DNA of 64,000 nucleotides from Liolophura sinensis (taxonomy: Eukaryota; Mollusca; Polyplacophora; Chitonida; Chitonidae): contig NC_088302.1 in assembly GCF_032854445.1 (NCBI RefSeq), positions 31,031,979-31,095,978 on the forward strand, read 5' to 3'. Numbering within the stretch: the first letter of the stretch is position 1; the number at the start of each line of letters is the position of its first letter. Under the pieces are notes generated by a model, which worked only from the letters and a program-made list of their open reading frames with translations, ran no database searches and was not told the origin of the DNA. Of this stretch, positions 10,266 through 22,308 are shown piece by piece. Position numbers and translations under genes: made by a program.

Positions 10266-11287
10266 CTTCTGATTCAAAGTCACGACTGAACCAAAAGAAC
10301 ATGTTTCCATTATGCAACCTTATCCGCCAAGAGTAACGCCTTAGCCTAACAGTTAATGACTTTCCTTTCGTATGTTTCAACATGTGAAAGGTAACACTTT
10401 GATCGAATCGCTTCCAATACAGGAATATTAATTATTGTATTCACTTGGTGAGAAAAATATAAGAGTTTTAAAAATAAAGGTTTTGTTTTTGCAATGAAAT
10501 GCCAGAGATATATGTCTGGAAAAAGGATGTCCACTGTTTGAGTATAAGGCCCTCAGGCTAATTTCAATCCTCTATTTTCCAGGTCATATTATTACTAATT
10601 TGTTGAATATTTCTTTCTGAGCAAGGTAATTAAAAATGATCACATGGTGAAGGCTTTTATTAGACGAGTCTATACAGTAGATTTCATGTATAAATGCAGG
10701 TTGAAACCTTTCCACGCTCTATGTTATCTGTTTGAAAGATTGTGATATGCTACACAGTTACTTTGGGATTAACAGTTTATACTATTATAGCTGTAGTTTT
10801 AACTGAGGCTTGATGACAAATGTATACTGGGACTGATATCTGAAATCAGTTTTGTATTCGCAGGAGTTCATATTCTGTAGTCAAATCCTGTGTAGGCATT
10901 TGTACGCGATTTCTAGGTTCCCGGCAGAAATAAATTGTCACACTGAAGAACGTTTGTGTATGTTATGAGGTGGATACAGTTATCTAGTTGAAGGAAGTGA
11001 ATAAATGGATTTAATACACTGAGAAATGTTGTCCAAAAGAAATTCCTGGTTTTTCCCATAAATAGCTCCGCGAGAGTGTGTCATATTGACGGAGTGAACC
11101 ATCTTAAAACTGATTGATTGTTATTATAAAGTGATGACTTCTGCGATTGCGATCAGTTTTATGGGTGGAAACTGCCTTGTTCAGCACTGTCTACCACTTA
11201 TTATCCTCATGGCACGGAGAACAGTGGAAACACTGGAATTTCGAAAAATTTCTAGTTGGAGGCTGGAAGCCAATACCTCCTGGGTCA

Positions 11288-11369
11288 CCCCCCCCCCCCC
11301 CCAAAAATAATGCTAGCCAGTGAAAATATTCTTGAGTACAACGTAAAACTCCAATCAAATAAATAAATA
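11288..11369 (+). mobile_element. SINE-A 3' fragment preceded by C15
   Basis: A run of 15 C (11288-11302) stands where the family has its GC-rich hairpin; then ataatgctagcc and the usual 3' end with taaataaata. Confidence 0.7.
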
Positions 11370-13304
11370 CCTCATGTTTCCGATGATTAAAAACAGCAAG
11401 CATTTCAATCAGTCATGAGAGGCTCTGTTATACCACAACAAATTGTGCTTTTGAGCATATAAAATTGTAAACTAAGTGGTTTAAGCGGAGCTCGGCGAAC
11501 TTTAGCATTTCTCATCACAAAAAGACATGAAATTTAGGATGTAAAAACGGCTATCAACGACGGACAAAGATGTTTGTGACAGCTAAATATATCCTCTTAC
11601 ACAGTGATAAATTTGAATCCTGAGGAATGGACAGACTTTATCTGTGGAAAAATATCAGCTTTGTTCCAGTGGACAAATGTCATGTTGTTTCTACCTCACA
11701 AGGGAAATATTACAGAAAACATTCAAATGATTTTCACACAAATCATGAAGAAAATAAACCCAAAACAACTAAAATCAACACAAGCTACTGAATGGGATAC
11801 AAAAGTATAAAGCTGTTTTATTTGCCACAGATGATAACCACAAGGATAAAGATTCATGCATTGGGGGGATGGTCACCTAAAAGTAAAGCTGTAATTGTGA
11901 ACAAGAAATGCTTACTGAGAAGACAGATCCACCGTTCCACTGCCACACAATGGGGATACTCAACAAAGCATGATGTCACTGACTGCAGATAATCATAAAT
12001 GCGTACTATTTGCACTTTATGTTACTAAACATAACATTGATTGCATGCTAAATGACATACTAACATTAACAAATGACCATGACATATTGCACGGAAACAA
12101 ACAACAAACAAGTTAAGCTTTACTTGTATCGACTAGTCTACAAAGCTACATAAATTAACGGGATAAATATGTATAGAGCGACGTAATGTGACCAGCGCTG
12201 TTGGTCTGACAAAGGAAGATAATGAGTACAGTAAGGTATGTTACCAATGCCAGTGATAAGTTCATGTGACCACTTCTGCCACAATGTACCATGCACTGTA
12301 GGCCTTGTTTCATAACTTCTAGTGAACCAAGGCTTGGGACTGATTTCACAAAGCCATTTATGGCATGTCAAAACTTAAAATCTGGCCATAATGCTTCTTT
12401 TAAGTTGTGGAAGTTAACTTTTTGACTCAGCAATGCCTTCAGACAACATATATGAGTGGCCAAAATTTTAATTATTACACCCCCAACCCACCCCCTTCCC
12501 AAAACATAAAAAAATATTTTTTTGATCTGAGTCACTAAATGGCTTTCTGGAATATAGAAAACATGTAAACTCCTAAAAATTTTTTCAGATATCACCTAAT
12601 GTCAGATCGGCACTGCTTGAAAAATTTCTTCAGTGGAAGAGTATTTAATATTCCATAGTCGTCTACTCAGGAAAGTATTCTGAAAAACTTAGCTAGTAGC
12701 CATGATGCTTTATACAGATTATTTATTAAAGATTTCCAGTATACAATGATTTCGTTGAAATCCATGGTGAAAAATTAATTTTTAATTTAAAACAATTTAT
12801 TGGATGATCAAACAATTAAATCTTAATTATCTTTCTTAATTTTCTTAAAGTTCAGCCATAGTGCCAGAAAAGAAAAAAAATTGGCTGTTTTGAGCCTCAG
12901 GGAGCTTGATGAAATCACACGGGTTAATAAAAGCGGTTGATTTTTGACCAGTGACCAGACTAATAAAGTAGCAATTCATCAGATCTGAAAAAAAGGAACA
13001 ATTTCATTAAAAATACTAATGAAAAAAAAAATGACATTTGCTGCTCAAGTCCTGAGAGAGAGTGTGTTTCACCTGACATGAGGGAGGTGTAATACAACAG
13101 ATACAAAATGTCAAAACCTGGTTATCTCCCCCTTGTAACACCAGGTCTGAGTGGAAGAGAACTTTGGCACATAGTGAGTGAAATGGTCCCGTTCAGGGGA
13201 AAGATCCATGCTGTAAGCAGGCCGGTGCTAGTCAGTAGACCATCACTCACTGTGTGTGGTCCACTCCCTGCCCCACCCTCCCTCCTTCTAGCTAAAGCAC
13301 CCCT

Positions 13305-13475
13305 CTATTTCTTCTTGCCCTTGAGTGTTGACTGTTGGGACTGAGCCTGAGCAAGTACAGCCGCCTTCCGCTTGTTGAACTCGTTGATTTGGTCCTCTAA
13401 AGTCTTCTTTCTGTCATCCAATTTCTTTTTCTCATCAGCATGCTGCTTCTTCAGAGAATCGAATCTAGTGTGCAA
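13305..13475 (-). CDS. Septin terminal exon
   Basis: Acceptor tctccag, stop TAG at 13305-13307. It encodes [40 protein letters not shown], a Gln/Ser-rich stretch and KGKKK. Minus-strand AATAAA hexamers lie at 12796-12801 and 12722-12727; neither is proven as the polyadenylation signal. Confidence 0.93.
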   Translation of the reverse strand: MHTRFDSLKKQHADEKKKLDDRKKTLEDQINEFNKRKAAVLAQAQSQQSTLKGKKK

Positions 13476-16400
13476 CTGGAGACAGAAATTATACTCTTAT
13501 GAGCAATCTTAAACAATGTATTTCACAGAAAGTTTCTAATTTTTCAAGTAAATCGTTTTCCTCGATACTGAATGATTCGGCCATCCTACAGTGCAATACA
13601 CCTCATTGAAAGAGTTATCAACTAAAATACCAGCAGGCAAGTATTTGTGTTCACACAGAATTGTTTCATTTCAAAGCTGTAAGCTATCATACCTCTTTCT
13701 CTGCATCTTTGAGCTCGCCTTCAGTCTCCTTCACCCGAATGACAAATGTCTGCCTCATTTCTTCCTCTTTCTTCTGCAGCTCAGCTAAGTGCTCTGTACG
13801 CTTTCTGTCATACACCTCTGATAAACTGAAAGCATCACAAATTCAAGAATATCGATTTCAGAATACAAATTTAAGGCGGATTTCCATGCAAATTTCTTAA
13901 CATTTTTAATGTTTAGAGGAACTCCTGAAAATAAATACTATTAATGATCATAAACACACATTACAATTTCAGCAGCCAAACTGAAAACACAAGGCCACAG
14001 ACTCTTCCAAGACTAATGTTTTTCTGTGTTCAGTGAAAATAACATGCTCAGAGCATGAAGTCCAGGGTCCACATTTACAAAACTTTTAAATAAATGTATT
14101 CTAACTTTTCTCATAAATGAAATTGCCACTACAATATAACCTTGATGTCTTTTACTAAAAATGTGAAAGTGGCCGCTGGTCATAGCTACAGTACCCTCAT
14201 TTTCACTCACCTCTGAGACTCGCTGTCAGTAAAGCCCATGTTTTCCAGCTTATTGCGCCGGTACAGTTCATAATGGCGACTGTGAGTTGTCTCCCTTAAG
14301 TCTTCCATATTTGTACGAATCAACATTTCCCTGAGCTTGACAAAGTCACAGTGATTTTCATTTTCCACTAAAATAAGAAAGAAAAAAAAAAAAGTGGATT
14401 AAAACTCCTACCCTTTGCAGAACATGTTACAGGCATCATTGTACATCAACTTCACACAGTAGAAGCTATTTTAATCAGTGTTCTCACAAGGCTTTTTAGA
14501 CGGATTTTCAAAGGCCTGTGGTAAGTGACCCAAAGAGTTTCCTCCATGGCTAAGTTGCACATTTTGCCTTGTTCTAAGAGTTCCATTGATCTTAAAAAGG
14601 TGTTTTGAACGTTCTTTTCTATGACAGAATGCACCAAAAGTATAAATATTTCATTTTAACCTCTAAAAATGCAATGCAATAGGTTTGTACAAATCTTCAT
14701 GTGGAAAATAATGGACATCCTTTGGCCAGTTTATTTATCGACCAATTTCAAACAGAATGCAACAAACTATTCCACAAAGAAAATCAAAAGATTCCAAGGA
14801 CCAGTGAGAACCTTTTCTGATGCCACAGGAAGCTGACTCTTAATCTGTAGAAGCAAATGGAATACACTTTCTATCTTTCTATTCCAATATCAGAAAAATA
14901 TTTCAGTAAACCTTGTGACATTGCCGTGTTCAAGGATATAAAGCTCCCAAAACCTAAGAACTATAAGTATAAAAAAGGCATTTGGAGTGATACAAGTTTA
15001 TAGAAACCCTCCTCAGGTTTTCTTTCACCTTGTACTGTTCCCCAGGGGTACTGCCGCGCCTTGACCATCTTGTTGCCAATCTTCACTTCCTCATCACTGC
15101 CAACGACGGCAAATGGCAGGTGAGCCTAGCAAGAACAACAACAACACACGAGATTTTTATTTAGTTACTTGTTGGACAAATTGTCCTCATTTAATTTATT
15201 TATTTATTTGATTTTTTGGATTCATTTTCCCAAGCTGACGTTGACTGCATGCTGTCATTAAGGTTTGATCCCACACACAGTGAAAACTGTGCTTGCGTGG
15301 TAGACATGCGCATGGTGTGCCCTGTTTGTATTTAGCCAACTTACATTCATAGTTCCATTGAGCTCAGCGACAGTCTCGTCGTCTGTGGGAAACTGGTAGA
15401 TGTGAACACCGTTATTCACTAGCTCACTCATCACCTGTCGTCAACAACAAGTATCAAAGATGTGAAACATTTTTCTGAGGTAAACAAACAAAAAGCACTT
15501 TCTACACCTGTACATTCTCAAAAGTACTGTCAACCACTTGAAAAAAGGCAGGGCGCATTAATCTTAACATTAAACATTACTGTCCCTAGGACTTCATGGC
15601 AAAGACAAACAGACATGGTTCCACATCCAGTATCACAATACTGGGGCCGATCCCACTAAGCCTTTTCTGACTTAAGCCAAAATTTGAAATACAATCCTAA
15701 AGTTTTTGAGTGGAAGGAGGGGGGGGGGGGGGCAGAAATTAATGTTCCCCTTATCAATGTCATCTTACGACAAATATGCCCAAATTTCAACTTCTAGTAC
15801 AAAACTGTACACATCAATAGGAGATCTTAAATTCAGACTTAAGTCAGAAACAGCTTTGTGGAATTCACTTAGATGCCTGAACAAATAACAAACAGATGCA
15901 CAACCGAGGAAGCACTAGTCCAATATGAAAGACATACAGACTTAGCTTACAAGAAGATGACATACCTTTAGTTTAAACTTGTGGAGTTCTGTTTTGGTGA
16001 TGGTATCAGCTTTGGCAATGACTGGTATGATGTTAACTTTACTGTCTAACTTCTTCATTGTTACCAAGTCCAAGGCTTTCAGTCTATCCAACACACAATC
16101 AATGGTACCCATATTAGTAAACATCTACAGGTACTCTGTTGCATAATTTGATTCTATATGGAAGCACTAGAAACCAGATGCATAAAATAATTAGATTCAT
16201 GGCAATGAAATCCCTGCAGCGATTTTCTCTGGAGTTCAATTTAAGAAAATACCTTACAACCAACAACACACAGAGCTGGATTTTCTTTGCTTTTTTTTGT
16301 GCAATGTATCTTTAGTTGGAATAAGAAATCTTAAGTCTGTCCCATAAACAGAATTGTAAAAAAAATCCACAACCGCCCCCCCCCCCCCCCCCCCCCCCCC

Positions 16401-19400
16401 CAGTGGAAGCAAAATGGTACTTACGAGTGTCCAGTGGGTGCAATGAAGTAAAGACAAGCATGGATGCGAGTATCATGGAAGTTGTGGAGAGATCTTTTGA
16501 TCTTGAGCTCTTCTTGGAGGTAGGCCTCAAACTGGGCATCTGTGTAATCCACTAGAGATTTCCAGCTGAAATATTTAGTTTTATATTGAGTTCATCGCTG
16601 GTTAACCCATGAATGTAGAATATTTACTGGACAGGGAAACAAATAAACAAGTAGACGCACATGACAACTAATATCATATACAGGCTGAAATTCATCACAT
16701 TATGATTAATGCCCTAGCTCACTGAGCTACTGTTCTTGTCATTGCTGACTGGCCTCTGGAAACCCAGACTGCAGACTCAAATACAACCTTTTTGCACTGG
16801 TGTCCAATGTAAGGAAGTGTTGTGAAGTGCCTGGTTGAGGGCAGAGTCATACCCTGTGGATTCCAGTCACTTACATCCACAAACCTTACCACAGTACCAT
16901 AGATTTATCCAGAATCTGAAATCAGGCTGTTTCACTTCCAATTGTTTAACAATAATCAAATCTATGTAACAGAACACATATATATAAATGTGGGAAAATG
17001 ACACATTTCTGTAAGATTTTATTGTATTACTATGATAATTATTTGTATGGAGAATCTTCACATATATGTATCTGAATGTTTTACCTATCTTCCTTGTTAA
17101 TCTGATCCCCAAATCCCACAGAGTCCACTATGGTCAGCTTGAGGCGTACATTACTCTCCTGTAACTCTGCAGGCAATTACAAGAAACAGAAACAACGTAA
17201 GAACAGATGGAAAAAATAAAGTGCATCACACACCCTTAATCAATAACAGACTCACTGAAATGTTGATATGAAAATGTACCATACCAAAGGTGTTATCTCA
17301 GGAGTTGAAATTTTTTGTTTTAATTCCACTTGGAGGCAAATGATATCTTTCAAACCCAACTGGATTTGAAATGTGCAATTCATAAGGAAACATCACATTT
17401 TCGAGAAGCCATACCAGAAATTTAGGAGCGTTTCTGACCAATTTCAGATGACCAGTCTGACCCGAAATACATTTTAGACCCCATAATGCCTTTATTTCAA
17501 GCCCTGTAAATATATATATACTCAGACCATAGCTTACCATAGGTGTTTGCCCTGAGTTTGACCCCAGGAAGGTCATGTGAACTTGGAGTGGAGTCAAATT
17601 TGGTATTAAACAATGTGTCCATCAATGTGGACTTGCCCACACCAGTCTCACCTGAAATACATGCACAATTCATGACATTAAATTGGGGCACATTCATAAA
17701 AATCTTGGAAAAACCTAAAAAAATCCCAATGACTACTGATAAATTATATCCAGTTAGTTACTATGTTTTAAACAAATCTTCTGGAAGATATCAATCAATA
17801 TTTCCACATATGCAGTAAGATAAAACTGGTTTATATGGAGTAGCTTAACAGTTCATAAGATTGGCTGAGCTTATCACAGAGCTTATCTACAGAGCATGCA
17901 GGCTAACTTTACTACAGAAGTCCCCAATTACGATATCAATCTTCTACTGAAGATAAGGATGCTCAAGTGTATTTGTAATAACTGTAATTTGTATCTGCTA
18001 TGTATCAGCCTCTTGGCAGAGGAAACTGTGATTCAGTTCAGTTGACACCATGACACACACACCATAACATGATTACGATTTATATCTGAAAGCAGTTTTA
18101 CCTTATCAACAAATAGAAACTACAGAATATCAGGTATGCAGGAATATGTTACACTGTCACACTAAGTACATGTATGCTGAGTACAGTTTCCACAATCAAG
18201 TTTGTATATAAGCTTTTGCTACAGTGGCAAGAAAGGAGAACTTACCCAGACAGAGGATGTTGAAGCAGAAGCCTTGACTCACAGACTTGTTCACCAGCTG
18301 GTCAGGCAGACTGTCAAATCCCACATGGCCGTTCTGGCTGAGGTTCCTTGTGTTGTGGTCACTCAACTGAAATCACCAGATAAGCTCACTAAAACATCAC
18401 ATAGTATGTGATAGCCATGCCACATGTAGGTCATATCTGCATGCAGCAAGTGACCAGAAAACAAGCTGGGAATGTTATGCTCTTGAATATTGCTCAGTGA
18501 TCAAACGCCATATCTGTAGTAGTGTTAATCTCAAACACCAAAAACATCAGCTGGTTCAAGCAGTCTCACTGTTTACTGCACAATGATGAATATCCCCTGG
18601 GTTTCAATCACAGTGGGAATACTGGCAAAACTAGCTAAGTGCCGTAAAAATGTTACAATTTTATTATCAGCTCAACTGAGTTGTTCCCCTGTTCAAGAGG
18701 AGTTATCAATGGCCATATAGTGTTCGACATTAGCACCAGGCTGTTGAAAATCATGCACTTATATTCCATGGACAGAGAAGAAGTTACAAATTCACTTAAC
18801 TTTTCCCAGTGCTCCTGGAAAACCAGAAGATTGTTCCTTGCTTAAAATGTGAGGAGTCACTCCGTAATGAGAGCACTACAGCTTAATCCTATATCTTCAA
18901 AATAGTTCTCTTTTTATATGCAACAGGCATGAAGTCCTAGTCAAATACAAAATTAACATTCACAACTGAGTCATAAAATATTTCAGTCCAGTTCACGTCT
19001 TCATAAACTAAGGAAATCAAGTCAAGGTATGTTTATATTACATGCGATACTCAAAATTCTTCCAACTACATATAGGACAGGAGCCAAGGGAATCATAGTG
19101 AGCCTTTTGCTATAAATCAAAGAACCAGAACCTGGGGTCACAAAGCAATCTCTTGCGTCAAAATTTCATATCACTTTATAATTCACTTTAAAACAGCATA
19201 CTTGTAGGTGTATTTAAGACTGCCATCTCATTGCCTAGGGGTTGAATGCTTTTATCGAATGAAGGCCATCATATATACAGTTACTTTTGTTTATTTGACT
19301 GGAGTTTAACATTGTTTCCAACACTATTTTGGTCATATCAGCATGGTGTAGCTTATTACTCACTAGTACCAATTCAGAAATGCTTGCAGTGTTCAGAATG

Positions 19401-21068
19401 GCTGAAAGGCCAAGACAAGAAAAAATTTCAAAAGCAAAACTTCAGTGCCAGTATCACACCTACACACTTGATACTAAATTGAAACCAATGTTTCGCCCAT
19501 TCTATTACATTAAAGGATACACGAAAAACAACTATAAAACAAACAGTATGTTTCCATGCCAAATGAAGAAAATCATGCCCTGATATTTCTGTAAAAAAAA
19601 AAAAAAATCATATTGAAAGTATCTTTATACCTGTTAATTACTATTCTATATTATGTAAATTTTCCGTCAATGGTCGGAAATTTTTCAAAAGTTACGTCAT
19701 CGTTGATCCTGCTTGGAACTCGAAATGCCCCGTGCCAGGTGAACTGTTGCTGCAGTTTGGGCAAGGTGACATGTAGACAGACACTGCATGGTTTCTTCAG
19801 ACCAGCGTAGCCAAAATTGGTTAGGCCAAAGAATTTTTCAAGCATGGTCTGATGAATTCTCAACACCTGCTAGGTTCTATATCCATATAAAGTCCATTTC
19901 AGTTGATGCGAATACATGAAGGTGACACAGACACATATTTAGCTGGAATTCATAAGACTGATCAATCAGGCCATGTCCAAATATGAATCAGCAATTTCAA
20001 TCTGCATGTTTGTGACAGCTGTGAATGTGGTGTCTGTACCATTTAATACATATGTACAATACTTCAGCCTACAGATCAATGACAGTACGAAATATATGGT
20101 TACATGAACTAGCACTAAAATACAACTATTTTTTTCATATATACATCTGTTTTCTATTTAAGTATTACATGTTAAACTCACTGACTTGTCGAGATATGTT
20201 AATCATCCAGGCCATGTCCAGTAGCCGTTGCGTAATTTAACATACTGTAATATAACTGTGGTAATAACTTCTAGACAGAAATGCAAACGAAACTTAACAC
20301 ATGATCCTGTTTAATTTATGACTTACAGTCTGCACAACTGATCAATCCACCCAAAACAATAATGCAGTCCTACAATGTGCAAATTTTGCCCCTAATCTAA
20401 ATACATTATTTACGGGAGCTGACAGCTGTCTGTTATTAATAACAGTAGAGTAAATAATATGCTGGCCACATGGGCTTATCAACCTTACCCAGTCACTGAG
20501 TCAGAGTGGGCCTGGCATGTTACTAACACAGTCACTAAGCTACATCATGTCAGTTCATCCTCTGCCTGCCTATGAAACAGGACATCTGTATAGGACGCAG
20601 CTTTGCAGAGCTAGCACAGCCAGGGTGCAGTGGTACCTAACACCACTTCAAGAAACTGTTCACGTACAGTAGGCCTACACGTATGATATATTAAGCTTGA
20701 ACTAAGTTATTATGCTTTAAGAGACTGGAATGGAGACTGGACTTTTCAGACGAAATACTAGAATTACGACATTTTGTGTCTAGTACTTCAGTTTACCATC
20801 AAAGCGTATTTCAGGAGGTACATAAGTAATGAAAAGCTTTGAAAAGTTTCAAATAACTTTACATGCACTATCACCAGTATCAGTATTTAAAGATGACGTC
20901 CAACGGCCCATCACTCACAGGATCACCGGTTCTTCAGTTCGCTGTCAAACTACCGGCATCTTGATCTCTTTCTACCTAAATCCTATTTCACAGGGAGCTG
21001 AATATGCAAGCTGAATCATCAGATCTACGATATATTTAGATTCTCACCCTCTGGATTTCAGTCGTCAT
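13305..21068 (-). CDS. SEPTIN6/8/10/11-like: Septin, SEPT6/8/10/11 group, complete (11 coding exons, 414 aa)
   Basis: Eleven exons join in phase from ATG at 21068 to TAG at 13305. Septins are GTP-binding proteins that assemble into hetero-oligomeric filaments at the cell cortex and cytokinesis furrow. The N-terminal [20 protein letters not shown] is diagnostic of the SEPT6 group. The P-loop GETGVGKST is at residues 48-56, the G3 motif DSVG at 100-103 and AKAD (G4) at 183-186. The septin-unique element follows ([20 protein letters not shown], then [18 protein letters not shown]). A charged coiled coil spans about 315-400 and the protein ends KGKKK. Vertebrate members are slightly longer (about 430 residues). 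The overall match, from memory, looks closest to SEPT11. SEPT6-group proteins are known to be poor GTP hydrolysers. The neurobeachin-like gene lies head to head upstream. Confidence 0.96.
13693..13825 (-). CDS. Septin exon 10 (coiled coil)
   Basis: Acceptor ctttcag, donor gtatga. It encodes [20 protein letters not shown] and [20 protein letters not shown], with heptad-like charged residues. Confidence 0.94.
14211..14367 (-). CDS. Septin exon 9 (septin-unique element)
   Basis: Acceptor attttag, donor gtgagt. It encodes [40 protein letters not shown] and [12 protein letters not shown], the end of the G domain. Confidence 0.95.
15029..15125 (-). CDS. Septin exon 8
   Basis: Acceptor tgctag, donor gtgaaa. 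It encodes [20 protein letters not shown] and [12 protein letters not shown], including the WG motif of the septin nucleotide-dependent interface. Confidence 0.95.
15345..15434 (-). CDS. Septin exon 7
   Basis: Acceptor acgacag, donor gtaagt; 30 codons in phase 0. It encodes [20 protein letters not shown] and [10 protein letters not shown]. Confidence 0.95.
15649..15866. mobile_element. Probable MITE in septin intron 6
   Basis: Left arm ccactaagccttttctgact and right arm agtcagaaacagctttgtgg are imperfect inverted repeats about 215 bp apart. A G14 run at 15719-15732 lies between them. No duplication is clear. Confidence 0.5.
15966..16083 (-). CDS. Septin exon 6 (G4, AKAD)
   Basis: Acceptor ttggatag, donor gtatgt. 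It encodes [20 protein letters not shown] and [23 protein letters not shown] is the septin guanine-specificity motif. Confidence 0.95.
16376..16401. repeat. C26 homopolymer
   Basis: Twenty-six C on the plus strand (G on the septin transcript), 23 bp from the exon 5 donor. Confidence 0.95.
16425..16565 (-). CDS. Septin exon 5
   Basis: Acceptor atttcag, donor gtaagt. It encodes [20 protein letters not shown] and [20 protein letters not shown], then IAPTGH. On the transcript a run of 26 G begins 23 nt after the donor. Confidence 0.95.
17085..17166 (-). CDS. Septin exon 4 (G3)
   Basis: Acceptor ctgcag, donor gtaaaa. It encodes [20 protein letters not shown] and DQINKED. The DxxG of switch II is present as DSVG. 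Confidence 0.95.
17538..17651 (-). CDS. Septin exon 3 (P-loop)
   Basis: Acceptor atttcag, donor gtaagc. It completes [19 protein letters not shown] and encodes [19 protein letters not shown]: Walker A plus the switch I region. Confidence 0.95.
18246..18366 (-). CDS. Septin exon 2
   Basis: Acceptor atttcag, donor gtaagt. It encodes [20 protein letters not shown] and [20 protein letters not shown], the group-specific N-terminal segment leading into the G domain. Confidence 0.95.
18367..21047 (-). other. Septin intron 1
   Basis: A 2.7 kb intron with dispersed repeat R1 and a possible SINE remnant near 19290-19350 (gtttatttgactggagttta). No other structure is seen. Confidence 0.75.
19500..19735 (+). 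repeat. Dispersed repeat R1, copy 1
   Basis: Shares ccaaatgaagaaaatcatgc, then tttatacctgttaattacta and attttccgtcaatggtcgga with the inverse complement of 27240-27535. Nature unknown. In septin intron 1. Confidence 0.65.
21048..21068 (-). CDS. Septin exon 1 (MTTEIQR)
   Basis: The ATG is preceded by aag (purine at -3) and seven codons run to the donor gtgaga. The exon is in phase 0 with exon 2. It is the least secure exon because the N-terminus is variable in this family, but position, phase and donor agree. Confidence 0.7.
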
Positions 21069-21454
21069 CTTGCCGAGCTTATGTCGCTCACAAAAATACA
21101 AAACACCGCCTTCAGCCTTTGTGCAGCCACAGACACAACTTCCCTTATTCCTGACCTCTCCACAAGATGGCGCTGCTGCATCATTCGCTGCGCTGCCCTG
21201 CCCTTCCATCCACAAGGGACCATATACATGTAACTGTGTGATTGCACCAGTATGACATCCCGTAGTTTTTAAATTTCTGCATGATTTTCGTAGTTTAATT
21301 TAAGATCATCGGATATGTGATCGAAATATAAATCAACAAGCTAGGCAAAGCGCTGACTCGAAAGCTGCAATTATCACGCCCTTGACCAATGATGTCACGT
21401 ATTCGAAAGCTGTAACTTTGTCATGAAGTTCGTGAGTTACCTAGATATAGAAGT

Positions 21455-21533
21455 TTCAGTTTCCTTCCTGGCCGCTCTCATATAAGTGAAAGACTCTTCA
21501 AAATGTCGTTCAACATCTATCAAATAAATAAAT
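21455..21533 (+). mobile_element. SINE-A 3' fragment
   Basis: ttccttcctggccgctctca, then tataagtgaaagactcttc and atcaaataaataaata. In the septin/neurobeachin intergenic space. Confidence 0.7.
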
Positions 21534-21756
21534 ATTCATTTGTATGAGTTAGTGTATATTTGCAGCCTGTAACTTAGCGAAGTTAAGACGGATTCATATA
21601 AAGAGCTAAGCAGTAAACAGTCAAAAGGCATTTAGACCCCCTATTGCATTTGACCATAAAGTTTGAGGAAATATACAAAAAATCAATTAAGTTCCATAAT
21701 TAAATTTTGAAAATGGGTTCAAGATATGTGATGTAAATACATAAGCTTACATAGTC

Positions 21757-22308
21757 CAGATTTAGTTGCGGACTGTAACTCTGCGATCGAGCAACGCAGT
21801 TGCGAGAGGTTAGGCCTACGGAGAAAAAGAGCAACAAATATGTCCGATTGACGGTAAGGACCATTTAGCGCCCTTCACACGGGCAATAAATCTTCCCTAA
21901 TATATATCGATGTCAACCATGTGTTTCTACAAATTAACTAATTTGTTCTTAGGTTGGCCTGACCAAAAATTGCCCATGGCAAAAAGACAAATTGCAAAAA
22001 AAGTATATGTTTAGGGTATACCCTTTACTGCTATCGCCAACGTGAAAACTCACTAAATCCTATGGTATATAGGCTCGAAAAATGTTTTTCTTGAATAGAC
22101 GTGATTGCCGTGGACAGTTTTGGTTCGCCGAGTTAGTTTATTAAGGACCACATGTTTGACGCCAATTTATGCTATAGGGAAGATTTAATGTCCCTGAAAA
22201 GAACGATACATGTTCCTTACCGTCAATCCAACACATCTGAGGCTGTTTCTTTCTGTAACTATTGCAACGGCGTTGCTCGATTTCAGAGTTACATTCCACA
22301 ACTATCTG
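21757..22308. mobile_element. 550 bp foldback element between divergent genes
   Basis: About 130 bp arms are inverted: tgtaactctgcgatcgagca, then gattgacggtaaggaccat and aaatcttcccta on the left; tagggaagattta, then atgttccttaccgtcaatc and cgttgctcgatttcagagtt on the right. The ends cagatttagttg and caactatctg also pair. The centre shows no convincing ORF. Confidence 0.7.

Larger units (their letters stand above)
9826..13304. other. Intergenic, convergent 3' ends of transporter and septin genes
   Basis: Holds both 3' untranslated regions, a SINE-A (10050-10265), a SINE-A fragment with C15 (11288-11369) and AATAAA hexamers for both strands. ORFs of 60-80 codons here overlap one another on both strands and resemble nothing I know. 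No gene is called. Confidence 0.7.
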
